Source: JBDUDR01 sp040002845
GTDB taxonomy: Bacteria > Actinomycetota > Actinomycetes > Propionibacteriales > Nocardioidaceae
NCBI GenBank assembly: GCA_040002845.1
Contig: JBDUDR010000077.1
Location: 1-12,559 of the forward strand
Direction: 5' to 3'
Length of the DNA stretch: 12,559 nt
In this document: positions 1 to 6,732 of the stretch, one piece after another
Position numbering within the stretch: the stretch's first letter is position 1
Layout of the letters: every line of letters starts with the position of its first letter
Made by a program: the position numbers and the translations under genes
Notes under the pieces: generated by a model
What the model was told of the DNA's origin: nothing
Databases searched by the model: none
Seen by the model: the letters and a program-made list of their open reading frames with translations, nothing else

Positions 1-913
1 AGCGTCCGCGGGCGTCGCCGATCTCGGCGAGCAAGCGGGCCGCGCGCACGGTGCCCGAGCGGGGCAGCGAGGTGAAGATCGCCGCGTCGGGGTGGCTGGC
101 GAGCTGGTCGGCGATCAGCTCCTCAAGCGCGCGAATCTGCTCTTGGAGGGCGGTCAGTGTGGCGACCAAAGCGAGCGTGATCTGGGCGCGGACCGCAGCG
201 TCGGGTCCGGTGATGCCGCGAGGCGCGTCGCGCAGCTGCGCCCAGAGTCGGGGGGCGTTGGCCTGGTGGTTGTAGCCGGCCGAGCGCAGCCAGTTGGCCA
301 GCCGGGTCTCGGACAGCCAGTCAGCCTTGTCCTGACTGGGGAAGCGGCGCAGGAACGCCAGGCTGATCCCGCTGTCGATGTCGCGGAACAGCTTCACGGC
401 GCCGGGCAGGGTGATCTGTAAGTGAGCGCGCAGCTGGTTGCCCATCGCGACCCGCGCGTGCACGAGGTCCTGGCGGGCACGCACGCTCATACGCAAGGTG
501 ATCGTCTGCTCGCTGTCGCGGGTCAGGGGGCGCATCCTGGCTCGGTCGGTGCGCAGCACATCGGCCAGCACGTAGGCGTCGAAGCGGTCGTCTTTGTTGC
601 CGGCCGAGCCGTAGCGGCCGCGCATGTTCTTGATCTGCTTCGGGTCGATCACGAACACCGTCAGCTCGGCGGCGAGCAGCGCGTCGACGACCGGCCCGTC
701 GGGCCGCTCGATCGCCACCTCGGTGACTCCCGAGCGGCGCAGCCGCGCGATCAACCGGCGAAGATCCGGCGCGGTGTGCGCGATGCTGAACCGGTCGACT
801 GGCCGCCCTTGCTCATCAACGATCGCGACCGCGTGATCCTCGCTAGCCCAATCAATGCCCGCCGTCACCCGCGCTGGCGCTCGACGCGCCTGCACTGTCT
901 GTTCGACACTCAT
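1..913 (-). CDS. IS110-family transposase (DEDD recombinase), C-terminus beyond the window edge
   Basis: This is an RNA-guided DEDD/serine recombinase that moves its own IS110 element through a circular intermediate. 304 codons are visible and open; family members have about 400, so roughly the last 100 are outside the window. The RuvC-like N-terminal domain (about residues 16-160) shows the expected acidic residues: D21 in GIDWASEDHAV, E69 in VAIERPDG, and D109 and D112 in NKDDRFDAYVLAD. A helical linker (about 215-275) follows. The start of the C-terminal Transposase_20 domain is seen in TSLPRSGTVRAARLLAEIGD. The catalytic serine expected in that domain is not in the window. The ATG at 911-913 is preceded by GGAAGG about 6 bases upstream, a good ribosome binding site. 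There is no frameshift or stop in the visible part, so it may be intact. Confidence 0.93.
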   Translation of the reverse strand, partial: MSVEQTVQARRAPARVTAGIDWASEDHAVAIVDEQGRPVDRFSIAHTAPDLRRLIARLRRSGVTEVAIERPDGPVVDALLAAELTVFVIDPKQIKNMRGRYGSAGNKDDRFDAYVLADVLRTDRARMRPLTRDSEQTITLRMSVRARQDLVHARVAMGNQLRAHLQITLPGAVKLFRDIDSGISLAFLRRFPSQDKADWLSETRLANWLRSAGYNHQANAPRLWAQLRDAPRGITGPDAAVRAQITLALVATLTALQEQIRALEELIADQLASHPDAAIFTSLPRSGTVRAARLLAEIGDARGR

Positions 914-1030
914 CGTCGTCCTTCCATGCTGTTGCATCAGCAGGTTGGGCACCCGACGGTTCCGGGACACGACTGCCGGTCGCTCACTGATCGGCGCTCT
1001 AGCGGCGCCAGCCCTGTCGCCAGTCGACGT

Positions 1031-1068
1031 GTCCTGGACCGCCGGGCCCCGCGTAACTCATGCAGGAC
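1031..1068 (-). other. Candidate donor-binding loop of the bridge RNA
   Basis: A 6-bp stem (GUCCUG/CAGGAC) closes a 26-nt interior. The 5' arm contains UUACGC (1056-1051). The 3' arm contains CCCGGCGGU (1046-1038). On the same strand, bases 1248-1234 near the probable element end read TTACGC followed directly by ACCGCCGGG. One arm is therefore identical to, and the other complementary to, one contiguous 15-base DNA stretch. This is the geometry by which bridge RNA contacts both strands of its DNA. Confidence 0.5.
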
Positions 1069-1088
1069 CTCGAAGCGGTCTCGCGTGC

Positions 1089-1120
1089 GTGGCAGTGACC
1101 CGACGGGAACCAGGTGCCAC
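1089..1120 (-). other. Candidate target-binding loop of the bridge RNA
   Basis: The outer stem GUGGCA/UGCCAC encloses an asymmetric internal loop (CCUGGUU on one side, UCAC on the other) and an inner CCC-GUC-GGG hairpin. It lies 5' of the donor-loop candidate, as in IS621. I found no convincing match of CCUGGUU to the sequence outside the element (1243-1320), so its role as target guide is not supported beyond structure and position. Confidence 0.35.
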
Positions 1121-1263
1121 CAACCGCCCTCGCGGCCGGCTCGAACACCATGACGCGAAAAGCGATCAGCAAGAAGAGGTTCGCCCAGTGAGCGTGCGTC
1201 CGATGTGCGCTTCAGGTCGGTCTGGTCCGCCCACCCGGCGGTGCGTAAACCCGCGTACCTGGC

Positions 1264-1269
1264 TAGAGT
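1264..1269 (+). promoter_or_regulatory. Possible -10 element for sucCD
   Basis: TAGAGT fits the actinobacterial TANNNT -10 pattern and would give a leader of about 45 bases before sucC. The -35 position with a 17-base spacer (1241-1246, GTGCGT) is poor and falls at the junction with the IS element. If real, the promoter would be truncated or hybrid. AAGGA at 1305-1309 is the likely ribosome binding site for the GTG at 1321. Confidence 0.3.
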
Positions 1270-1320
1270 CCGAACCTGTCCCTCACGACCGGGATCGACC
1301 GACCAAGGACGGGCGCCACC

Positions 1321-2484
1321 GTGGACCTCATGGAGTACCAAGCCAAGGAACTCTTCGCCAAGCACGGGGTGCCGGTCACCCTCGGCATCGTTGTAGAGCG
1401 GCCAGAGGACGCCCGGGCGGCCGCGGACGAGCTCGGTGGCCGGGTCGTGGTGAAGGCCCAGGTCAAGACCGGCGGCCGTGGCAAGGCCGGTGGGGTCAAG
1501 CTGGCCGAGAATCCCGACCAGGCTGTGGCCCGGGCATCGGAGATCCTCGGCATGGACATCAAGGGGCACCGGGTCAAGAGGGTCCTGATCGCACCGACAG
1601 CAGACATCGCCGAGGAGTACTACTTCTCGTTCCTGGTCGACCGAGCCGATCGTGCGTACCTGTGCATCGCCAGCACGGAGGGCGGCGTGGAGATCGAGGT
1701 GGTCGCCCACACCAACCCGGACGCGATCGCCAAGGTGTCGATCGATCCGGGCTCCGGCGTCGATGACGCCAAGGCTGACGAGATCGTGGCGGCGACCGGC
1801 TTCCCCGACGATGTGGCGGACCTCGCGAAGGACATGATCGCCAGGCTGTGGCAGGTGTTCGTCCAGGAAGACGCGTCGCTGGTCGAGGTCAACCCATTGG
1901 TACGACTTGCAGACGGCCGGCTGGAGGCACTCGACGGGAAGATCACCCTCGATGACAACGCCGATTTCCGGCACCCGGAACACACGGCATTCGAGGACCG
2001 GGCTGCAGCCGACCCGCTGGAAGCGAAGGCCAAGGAGAAGGGTCTGAACTACGTCAAGCTCGATGGCCAGGTCGGGATCATCGGCAACGGGGCCGGCCTG
2101 GTCATGTCGACACTGGATGTGGTGGCGTATGCGGGGGAGTCCCACGGCGGAGTACGACCGGCCAACTTCCTCGACATTGGTGGGGGAGCCTCCGCCGAGG
2201 TGATGGCGAACGGGCTCGATGTGATCCTCACCGACCCACAGGTCAAGAGTGTGTTCGTCAATGTCTTCGGCGGCATCACCGCATGTGACGAGGTGGCCAA
2301 CGGGATCGTGCAGGCTCTGCGGATCCTCGGCGACGAGGCGAACAAGCCACTGGTGGTCCGCCTCGACGGCAACAACGTCGAGGAGGGCCGGCGCATCCTG
2401 GTCGAGGCGGGACACCCTCTGGTAGCTCTGGTGGACACGATGGACGGTGCCGCCGACCGCGCCGCCGAGCTGGCAGCGAAGTGA
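1321..2484 (+). CDS. sucC: Succinyl-CoA ligase (ADP-forming), beta subunit
   Basis: This subunit carries the ATP-grasp fold that binds nucleotide and Mg2+. With SucD it makes or cleaves succinyl-CoA with phosphorylation of ADP or GDP, the only substrate-level phosphorylation of the TCA cycle (cytoplasm). Its 387 residues match the family length. Visible marks are the N-terminus MDLMEYQAKELFAKHGVPV, the nucleotide-binding stretch VKTGGRGKAGGV around residues 48-59, EVNPLV of the Mg2+ site, GNGAGLVMSTLDVV and NVFGGITACDEVANGI in the C-terminal ligase domain, and VRLDGNNVEEGR near the end. The GTG start is chosen because the family begins with MDLxEYQ and AAGGA lies 11 bases upstream; an ATG three codons later is less likely. 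It forms an operon with sucD, 9 bases downstream. Nucleotide preference cannot be read with confidence. Confidence 0.97.
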   Translation: MDLMEYQAKELFAKHGVPVTLGIVVERPEDARAAADELGGRVVVKAQVKTGGRGKAGGVKLAENPDQAVARASEILGMDIKGHRVKRVLIAPTADIAEEYYFSFLVDRADRAYLCIASTEGGVEIEVVAHTNPDAIAKVSIDPGSGVDDAKADEIVAATGFPDDVADLAKDMIARLWQVFVQEDASLVEVNPLVRLADGRLEALDGKITLDDNADFRHPEHTAFEDRAAADPLEAKAKEKGLNYVKLDGQVGIIGNGAGLVMSTLDVVAYAGESHGGVRPANFLDIGGGASAEVMANGLDVILTDPQVKSVFVNVFGGITACDEVANGIVQALRILGDEANKPLVVRLDGNNVEEGRRILVEAGHPLVALVDTMDGAADRAAELAAK

Positions 2485-2493
2485 GGGCTTGAG

Positions 2494-3381
2494 ATGGCGA
2501 TCTTCCTCAACCGCGACAGCCGGGTCATCGTGCAGGGCATGACCGGCTCCGAAGGGTCCAAGCACACTCAACGCATGCTCGACTCCGGAACGACCATCGT
2601 CGGGGGCGTCACGCCAGGCAAGGGTGGGCAGTCCGTCGAGTTCGAGGGCGCGACCGTGCGGGTATTCGGCGCGGTCGCCGAAGCGGTGGAGTCTGCAGGA
2701 GCCGACGTGTCGGTGGTGTTCGTACCACCCAGGTTCACTCGATCAGCGGTCATCGAATCCGTCGATGCCGGGATCGCGTTGATCGTGGTGATCACCGAGG
2801 GCATCCCGGTGCGCGACACGGCCGAGTTCTTCGCGTACGCCCAGTCTCACGGGAAGTCGCGCATCGTCGGGCCCAACTGCCCCGGTGTGATCAGCCCGGG
2901 ACAGTCCAACGCCGGCATCATCCCGGCCGACATCACCGCCGCCGGTCGGGTCGGCCTGGTCTCCAAGTCGGGCACCTTGACGTACCAGATGATGTACGAG
3001 CTGCGCGACCTCGGGTTCTCATCCTGCGTCGGCATCGGCGGTGACCCGATCATCGGAACCACGCACATCGACGCCCTGGAGGCGTTCGAGGCGGATCCCG
3101 AAACGGACGCCATCGTGATGATCGGCGAGATCGGTGGCGACGCCGAGGAGCGGGCTGCGGCGTACATCGTTGACCACGTCACGAAGCCGGTGGTCGGCTA
3201 CGTCGCCGGGTTCACCGCGCCCGAAGGCAAGACGATGGGTCACGCAGGCGCGATCGTGTCCGGCTCTTCCGGCACGGCCGAGGCCAAGAAGGAGGCGCTG
3301 GAGGCCGCGGGTGTACGAGTCGGCAAGACACCGTCCGCGACCGCCCAGTTGCTGCACGACCTGCTCGGTTCCGCTCACTAG
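2494..3381 (+). CDS. sucD: Succinyl-CoA ligase, alpha subunit
   Basis: The alpha subunit binds CoA and carries the histidine that is phosphorylated during catalysis. The 295 residues are full length. The N-terminal CoA-binding Rossmann domain shows GMTGSEGSKHTQRMLDSGT and GGVTPGKGG. PNCPGVISPGQ and SKSGTLTYQMMYEL follow. The active-site motif GHAGAIVSG places the phosphohistidine at H250, equivalent to E. coli H246. The ATG at 2494 is preceded by GAGGG, which overlaps the sucC stop codon. Such spacing suggests coupled translation and a 1:1 supply of subunits. The gene runs convergently into kynU with only 34 bases between, and no clear terminator is visible there. Confidence 0.97.
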   Translation: MAIFLNRDSRVIVQGMTGSEGSKHTQRMLDSGTTIVGGVTPGKGGQSVEFEGATVRVFGAVAEAVESAGADVSVVFVPPRFTRSAVIESVDAGIALIVVITEGIPVRDTAEFFAYAQSHGKSRIVGPNCPGVISPGQSNAGIIPADITAAGRVGLVSKSGTLTYQMMYELRDLGFSSCVGIGGDPIIGTTHIDALEAFEADPETDAIVMIGEIGGDAEERAAAYIVDHVTKPVVGYVAGFTAPEGKTMGHAGAIVSGSSGTAEAKKEALEAAGVRVGKTPSATAQLLHDLLGSAH

Positions 3382-3415
3382 TCCGCCCGGTGGCCGATGG
3401 TCAGCCGTACGGACG

Positions 3416-4654
3416 TCATGTCACGGCAGCCCGATCTGCGAACGCCGGGTCAGCCCACTCGCGCGACTCCATCACGCTGTGGAGGGCGCCTACTGCGTCG
3501 AAGACGTCCACGAAACGCAGATAGAGCGGGGCGAAGCCGAACCTGGCGAGGTCGGGAGTCCGGAAGTCGCCAACAACGCCCCGCTTGATCAGGGCTTGGA
3601 CCACGGCGTACGCATGCTCATGCTGTAGCGACACCTGGCTTCCGCGTCGCGCCGGATCGCTTGGAGTCGCGAAGGCGAACGTGCCGGGCAGTCGCTCCTC
3701 GATGAGCTGCATGAACATCGAGGTCAACGCCAACGACTTGGCTCTCAGCGCCGACAGGTCCACTCCGTCGAACACGTCGAGAGCCGAGTGCAGCACGGAC
3801 ATCGCAACGATCGGCGGCGTGCCGGCGGCGAGCGACGTGGTCCCCGGCGCCGGGCGGTAGTCGCGTTCCATGGCGAACGGGTCTGCGTGCCCGAACCACC
3901 CGGTGAGGGGTTGGTCGAGGCGTTCGTGGTGCCCGCGCGCGGCGTACATGAAGGCCGGTGATCCGGGCCCGCCGTTGAGGTACTTGTAGGTGCAGCCGAC
4001 CGCGAAGTCCGCGCGGCAGGCATGCATGTCGACCGGCACGGCGCCGACCGAGTGACACAGGTCCCAGATCATCACCGCCCCCTGAGCTTGTGCGCCCGAA
4101 GTGATCAGGTCCAGGTCGTACGTGGCACCCGTGCGGAAGTCGACGTGGGTCAGCACCAGCGCGGCAGTGTCCGGGTCAACCGCCGCGAGTGGATCGCTCG
4201 GGTCGCACCAGCGCAGCTCGAGGCCGAGCAGTCGGGCCGCACTCGCCGCGATGTAGCCGTCGGTGGGAAACGTGGTCGGCTCTACCACGATCACATGGCG
4301 ATCAGGGCGCAGCCGGGCTGCGACGACCAGGAGCTTGAACAGGTCCACCGAGACGGAGTCCGCGACCATCACCTCGTCGGGGTCGGCCCCGATCAGCGGG
4401 GCGATCTTCGCCCCCGTCCGCTGAGGTAGTCCGATCCAGTCCGCGTCGTTCCAGGACCCGATCAATCCGCGTGCCCACTCGTCCGTGAGCATCTCGCCCA
4501 ACCGGTCCGGAATGTGGCTGGGCATCGGACCCAACGAGTTGCCGTCGAGGTAGATGACCCCTTCGGGGGTTACGAAACGACCTCGCCACGGACTCAGCGG
4601 GTCCGCGGCGTCGCGTACCGCTGCCTGGGATCGGGTACGAGGCGACGGGTCCAT
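3416..4654 (-). CDS. kynU: Kynureninase
   Basis: This PLP enzyme cleaves L-kynurenine to anthranilate and alanine (or 3-hydroxykynurenine to 3-hydroxyanthranilate) in tryptophan breakdown. Its 412 residues match the family. YLDGNSLGP opens the fold, SVSVDLFK lies in the cofactor-phosphate region, and HVDFRTGATYDL and WDLCHSVGAVPVDM follow. D198 should contact the pyridine nitrogen and K224 in GCTYKYLNGGPG should form the Schiff base; the 26-residue spacing equals that of human D250/K276. GWFGH is also present. No other kyn gene is in the window, so tryptophan dioxygenase and formamidase must be elsewhere or absent. The gene begins 42 bases after the sigma-like gene on the same strand. No good ribosome binding site precedes the ATG, but a TACCGT -10-like element ends 6 bases before it, so leaderless transcription is plausible. 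Confidence 0.95.
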   Translation of the reverse strand: MDPSPRTRSQAAVRDAADPLSPWRGRFVTPEGVIYLDGNSLGPMPSHIPDRLGEMLTDEWARGLIGSWNDADWIGLPQRTGAKIAPLIGADPDEVMVADSVSVDLFKLLVVAARLRPDRHVIVVEPTTFPTDGYIAASAARLLGLELRWCDPSDPLAAVDPDTAALVLTHVDFRTGATYDLDLITSGAQAQGAVMIWDLCHSVGAVPVDMHACRADFAVGCTYKYLNGGPGSPAFMYAARGHHERLDQPLTGWFGHADPFAMERDYRPAPGTTSLAAGTPPIVAMSVLHSALDVFDGVDLSALRAKSLALTSMFMQLIEERLPGTFAFATPSDPARRGSQVSLQHEHAYAVVQALIKRGVVGDFRTPDLARFGFAPLYLRFVDVFDAVGALHSVMESREWADPAFADRAAVT

Positions 4655-4660
4655 GGCAGC

Positions 4661-4666
4661 ACGGTA
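4661..4666 (-). promoter_or_regulatory. Possible leaderless -10 element for kynU
   Basis: On the minus strand TACCGT (TANNNT) is followed by exactly six bases and then the kynU ATG at 4654. In actinobacteria this spacing puts the transcription start on the A of the ATG. The stretch between has no Shine-Dalgarno sequence, which supports the idea. A weak -35 (CTGACT, 4692-4687) has a long 20-base spacer. Confidence 0.45.
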
Positions 4667-4696
4667 GCCCGTGCGCGCGGTGGCCCAGTCAGGCGC

Positions 4697-6538
4697 TCAC
4701 AGCAGGTCGATCAGACGCTCGCCGGCGCGCTGGGCCATTGCGGCGAACTGCGTTCCGGTCATGTCGAAGTTGTTGGTCGGAGACAGGGTCACCTCGGCGA
4801 CCAGGCCCTGACGGCGCACCAGGCCCACGCGGTAGCGGACCGTCTGGGCGTTGGAGGTCACCTGGTACGTGAACGTCCAGGCATGCCCGTGCACACCGCT
4901 GGCCACCAGGTGGACGTGGTCTGACACGGTCGCCGACAACTCGCGGTTCTGACAGGTGTTCACGGAATGCACCACGGTCCGCATGAACGCTAGCGCCTGT
5001 CTCTTGGACGCGAACGTCCCGATCGTCTCGCTCAGCCCGAAGCGGTCGGGCAGGTTGCTGGCGGTTGGGATGACGTACGTGCGGAGCGTCGCACTCGTCA
5101 CCGTGTCGCGGGAACCGTTCATCAGACCGACACGGTGGACCGCGAAGTTCGCCGTGTCACACAGGGTTGCCGAGGGATCTCCCTGCAGGGTCTCCGGGGT
5201 CGTCCCGACCCAGCCGCCCGCCACACCCGAGATAACCGGGATGTCGAGTGGCGACAGGAACCCCGGGGCGTCACCCGACGGGGGCGGGCTGATGGGCTGC
5301 AGGCGCGAGAGCGGGGCGCAGCCGCCGTCACTAACAGTGCAGAGGCTGTTGACCGCCGCGACCCCCACCTGCACCAAAGGACCAAGTCGAATCGGGGTAT
5401 CCGACACGGTGGACTGCACGATGCTGGTGACCACCGAGCCGCTCCGCGACACCACGACTCCCAGCATCTGCTTCGGCGCGCCTTCCGGAGACAAGCTCAG
5501 CAGCATCGCATTGGCCTCGTCGCCCAGTCCGTCCACCTGGTAGGCCGCCAGTAGCTGGGTGCGGGGGGTTGTACAGCCGGTCGCCCAGTGGACGGTCTCG
5601 TCGAACGCGTTCTCAGCGGTTTCCGGTGACTTCGAGACCTCAACGGTCTGGACCGCCTGCTCATCAAGAGTGCCGGAGCCTTTGAACGTACGGGCGTACG
5701 CCGAGCGGTGGTCTGGGTCCGCGAAAAGCGCCTGCTGGCAGCTGTACGACCGGTCGGTCGGTCCCGTCGCGTCGCTGGTCGACGCGACGGTCCAGTCGTC
5801 GTCTCGGTTGAGGGCAGCCACCTCGTTGGCCGGCAGCAGTTGTGCTGCGTCCATGACCACTATCGTGGGGGGCGGCGCCTGCATGAGAGAGGGGGTCGCC
5901 TGATTACGCCCAACCGCTGTCGTGTCCTCGGGCATGGATGTGTTCGGCCTGACGACGAGGATGCCGGCTCCGACCAGGGCCAGCCCCGCGACTGCGCTGC
6001 CGATCGAGAGCCGGCGGCGCTTGCGCTGGTCCCCCTCGCGACGCACGGACGACGCGCGGGGCATGCGTACCGTGTCGGACAGGGTGGAGAGCGCCAGCAG
6101 ATCGCGTTCGAGGATGCGCGCGTCCAGTCGCGGCATCGCCGCGTAGGACTCGTTGAGCAGGCCCTGGACCGCGTCCTTAGAGGTGCCGGTCTCCTTGCCG
6201 ATCTCCGCCGGGGTCTTGCCGAGCAGGTGTCGAAGCATGACGAGACGTCGCTGCACCGGAGTCAAGGCAGCGAGGTGGTCGAACACCACCGGAGCTGGTA
6301 CGTCGCTCGACTGAAGCCACATGCCGTGACGGCCCAACAGGCGCCACACGTCGGTGCGTACCGCCGCTTGGGGGTCGGTCTTCTCTGCAGCCCGGCGCCA
6401 GTGCTGCCACGTGCGCACATAGGCACCCAGCACCTTGTCGTGGGCGAGCTCCAAGTCGCCGGTCAAGGCGTACGTCTGATGGAGCAGGGACTTTCGCGTC
6501 TCGTGGTAAAACGCGTCGAAATCATCGACTCGCTTCAT
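4697..6538 (-). CDS. Sigma-70/ECF-like protein fused to a membrane segment and a large extracellular domain
   Basis: The protein has 613 residues. Residues 1-50 resemble sigma region 2 (FDAFYHETRKSLLHQTYALTGD, then VLGAYVRTWQHWRR). Residues about 88-140 resemble region 4 with a helix-turn-helix (LTPVQRRLVMLRHLLGKTP, AEIGKETGTSKDAVQGLL). A basic stretch RKRRR (172-176) precedes one membrane helix (about 177-197). About 415 residues then lie outside the cell, with six cysteines and two W/C-containing halves that recall PknH-like sensor domains. Function is unknown; a membrane-held transcription regulator sensing the envelope is an inference. I chose the ATG at 6538 because GAGGTG lies 6 bases upstream and homologous-looking proteins start at this point; an ATG at 6559 would add seven residues and lacks such a site. 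The sigma regions are degenerate, so promoter recognition may be lost. Confidence 0.85.
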   Translation of the reverse strand: MKRVDDFDAFYHETRKSLLHQTYALTGDLELAHDKVLGAYVRTWQHWRRAAEKTDPQAAVRTDVWRLLGRHGMWLQSSDVPAPVVFDHLAALTPVQRRLVMLRHLLGKTPAEIGKETGTSKDAVQGLLNESYAAMPRLDARILERDLLALSTLSDTVRMPRASSVRREGDQRKRRRLSIGSAVAGLALVGAGILVVRPNTSMPEDTTAVGRNQATPSLMQAPPPTIVVMDAAQLLPANEVAALNRDDDWTVASTSDATGPTDRSYSCQQALFADPDHRSAYARTFKGSGTLDEQAVQTVEVSKSPETAENAFDETVHWATGCTTPRTQLLAAYQVDGLGDEANAMLLSLSPEGAPKQMLGVVVSRSGSVVTSIVQSTVSDTPIRLGPLVQVGVAAVNSLCTVSDGGCAPLSRLQPISPPPSGDAPGFLSPLDIPVISGVAGGWVGTTPETLQGDPSATLCDTANFAVHRVGLMNGSRDTVTSATLRTYVIPTASNLPDRFGLSETIGTFASKRQALAFMRTVVHSVNTCQNRELSATVSDHVHLVASGVHGHAWTFTYQVTSNAQTVRYRVGLVRRQGLVAEVTLSPTNNFDMTGTQFAAMAQRAGERLIDLL

Positions 6539-6591
6539 CCACGTCACCTCGTTCAGCATGCATCTGTGCGGACCGCCCCCGAGCCGCCACC

Positions 6592-6732
6592 ATGACCGTA
6601 CGCGACCCTCGGCTGGTGGCTCAAACGCAGCCGGGTCCCAAACCGGGGGTGGGACCGCCTATGGATGGTCTTTCGGCTATCGGCGTGTTGGTCGGTTTCG
6701 TGCTGATTACTGCGTCAGCATGGCGTGAATGA
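6592..6732 (+). CDS. Small single-pass membrane peptide overlapping perM (putative)
   Basis: This is a 46-codon ORF, not recognised as a known family. An N-terminal Gly/Pro-rich half (QPGPKPGVGPP) is followed by one hydrophobic helix, GLSAIGVLVGFVLITASAW, and an RE end. Its stop overlaps the perM start as ATGA, a common sign of translational coupling, and both would act in the membrane. A shorter form could start at the ATG at 6661 (23 codons) and keep the whole helix; GGTGGGA lies just upstream of it. Against it: third-position G/C is only about 58%, lower than expected for this genome, and no strong ribosome binding site precedes 6592. It may be a leader peptide whose main job is to carry ribosomes to perM. 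Confidence 0.45.
   Translation: MTVRDPRLVAQTQPGPKPGVGPPMDGLSAIGVLVGFVLITASAWRE
6634..6656 (+). other. Perfect 7-bp hairpin upstream of perM
   Basis: GGTCCCA (6634-6640) and TGGGACC (6650-6656) are perfect inverted repeats around a 9-base loop. No T-run follows, so it is not an intrinsic terminator for either strand. It lies between the divergent sigma-like gene and perM, inside the putative small ORF, and just before the alternative ATG at 6661. It could be an operator or an RNA structure that controls access to that start; the role is unknown. Confidence 0.4.

Larger units (their letters stand above)
993..1184 (-). ncRNA. Candidate bridge RNA of the IS110 element
   Basis: In the IS110 group the non-coding region before the transposase encodes a structured bridge RNA (177 nt in IS621). 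It has a 5' stem-loop, a target-binding loop and a donor-binding loop. Reading the minus strand I see, in order: a stem GCGAA/UUCGC (1184-1180 with 1159-1155); a stem GUGGCA/UGCCAC (1120-1115 with 1094-1089) enclosing an internal loop and an inner CCC/GGG hairpin; a stem GUCCUG/CAGGAC (1068-1063 with 1036-1031) enclosing 26 nt; and a hairpin GGCGC/GCGCC (1009-1005 with 997-993). The size and order fit a bridge RNA. The ends are approximate, pairing was done by eye, and no covariance was available. Confidence 0.5.
1..1242 (-). mobile_element. IS110-family insertion sequence, left part (rest lies beyond base 1)
   Basis: The element is recognised from its DEDD transposase (1-913, minus) and a long non-coding 5' region, a hallmark of the IS110 group. 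Only the transposase-start side is present, and the other end lies before base 1. The outer boundary is not proven. I place it near 1242/1243 because bases 1234-1248 match the two arms of a loop at 1037-1056 in the way a bridge-RNA donor loop would match the element end. IS110 elements usually lack terminal inverted repeats and make no target duplication, so no such marks were expected. The element lies about 80 bases upstream of sucC and is transcribed away from it. Confidence 0.75.

Noticed and set aside
422..1153. A 243-codon plus-strand frame opposite the transposase
   Set aside because: It is the shadow of the IS110 transposase, whose motifs and ribosome site are clear on the minus strand.
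1295..1320. Terminal inverted repeat or target duplication of the IS near sucC
   Set aside because: I looked for repeats shared with the visible part of the element and found none; IS110 elements normally lack both.
937..2571. A 544-codon open frame on the minus strand opposite sucC
   Set aside because: It is antisense to an unmistakable sucC and runs into the IS region. It shows no known family and is a product of high GC content.
3381..3414. Bidirectional terminator between sucD and kynU
   Set aside because: GTCCG and CGGAC pair over a 24-base loop, but the stem is short and has no T-run; support is too weak.
6720..6728. Two-codon ORF ATG-GCG-TGA just before perM
   Set aside because: It is better explained as part of the 46-codon frame read in another phase, with the ATGA overlap.
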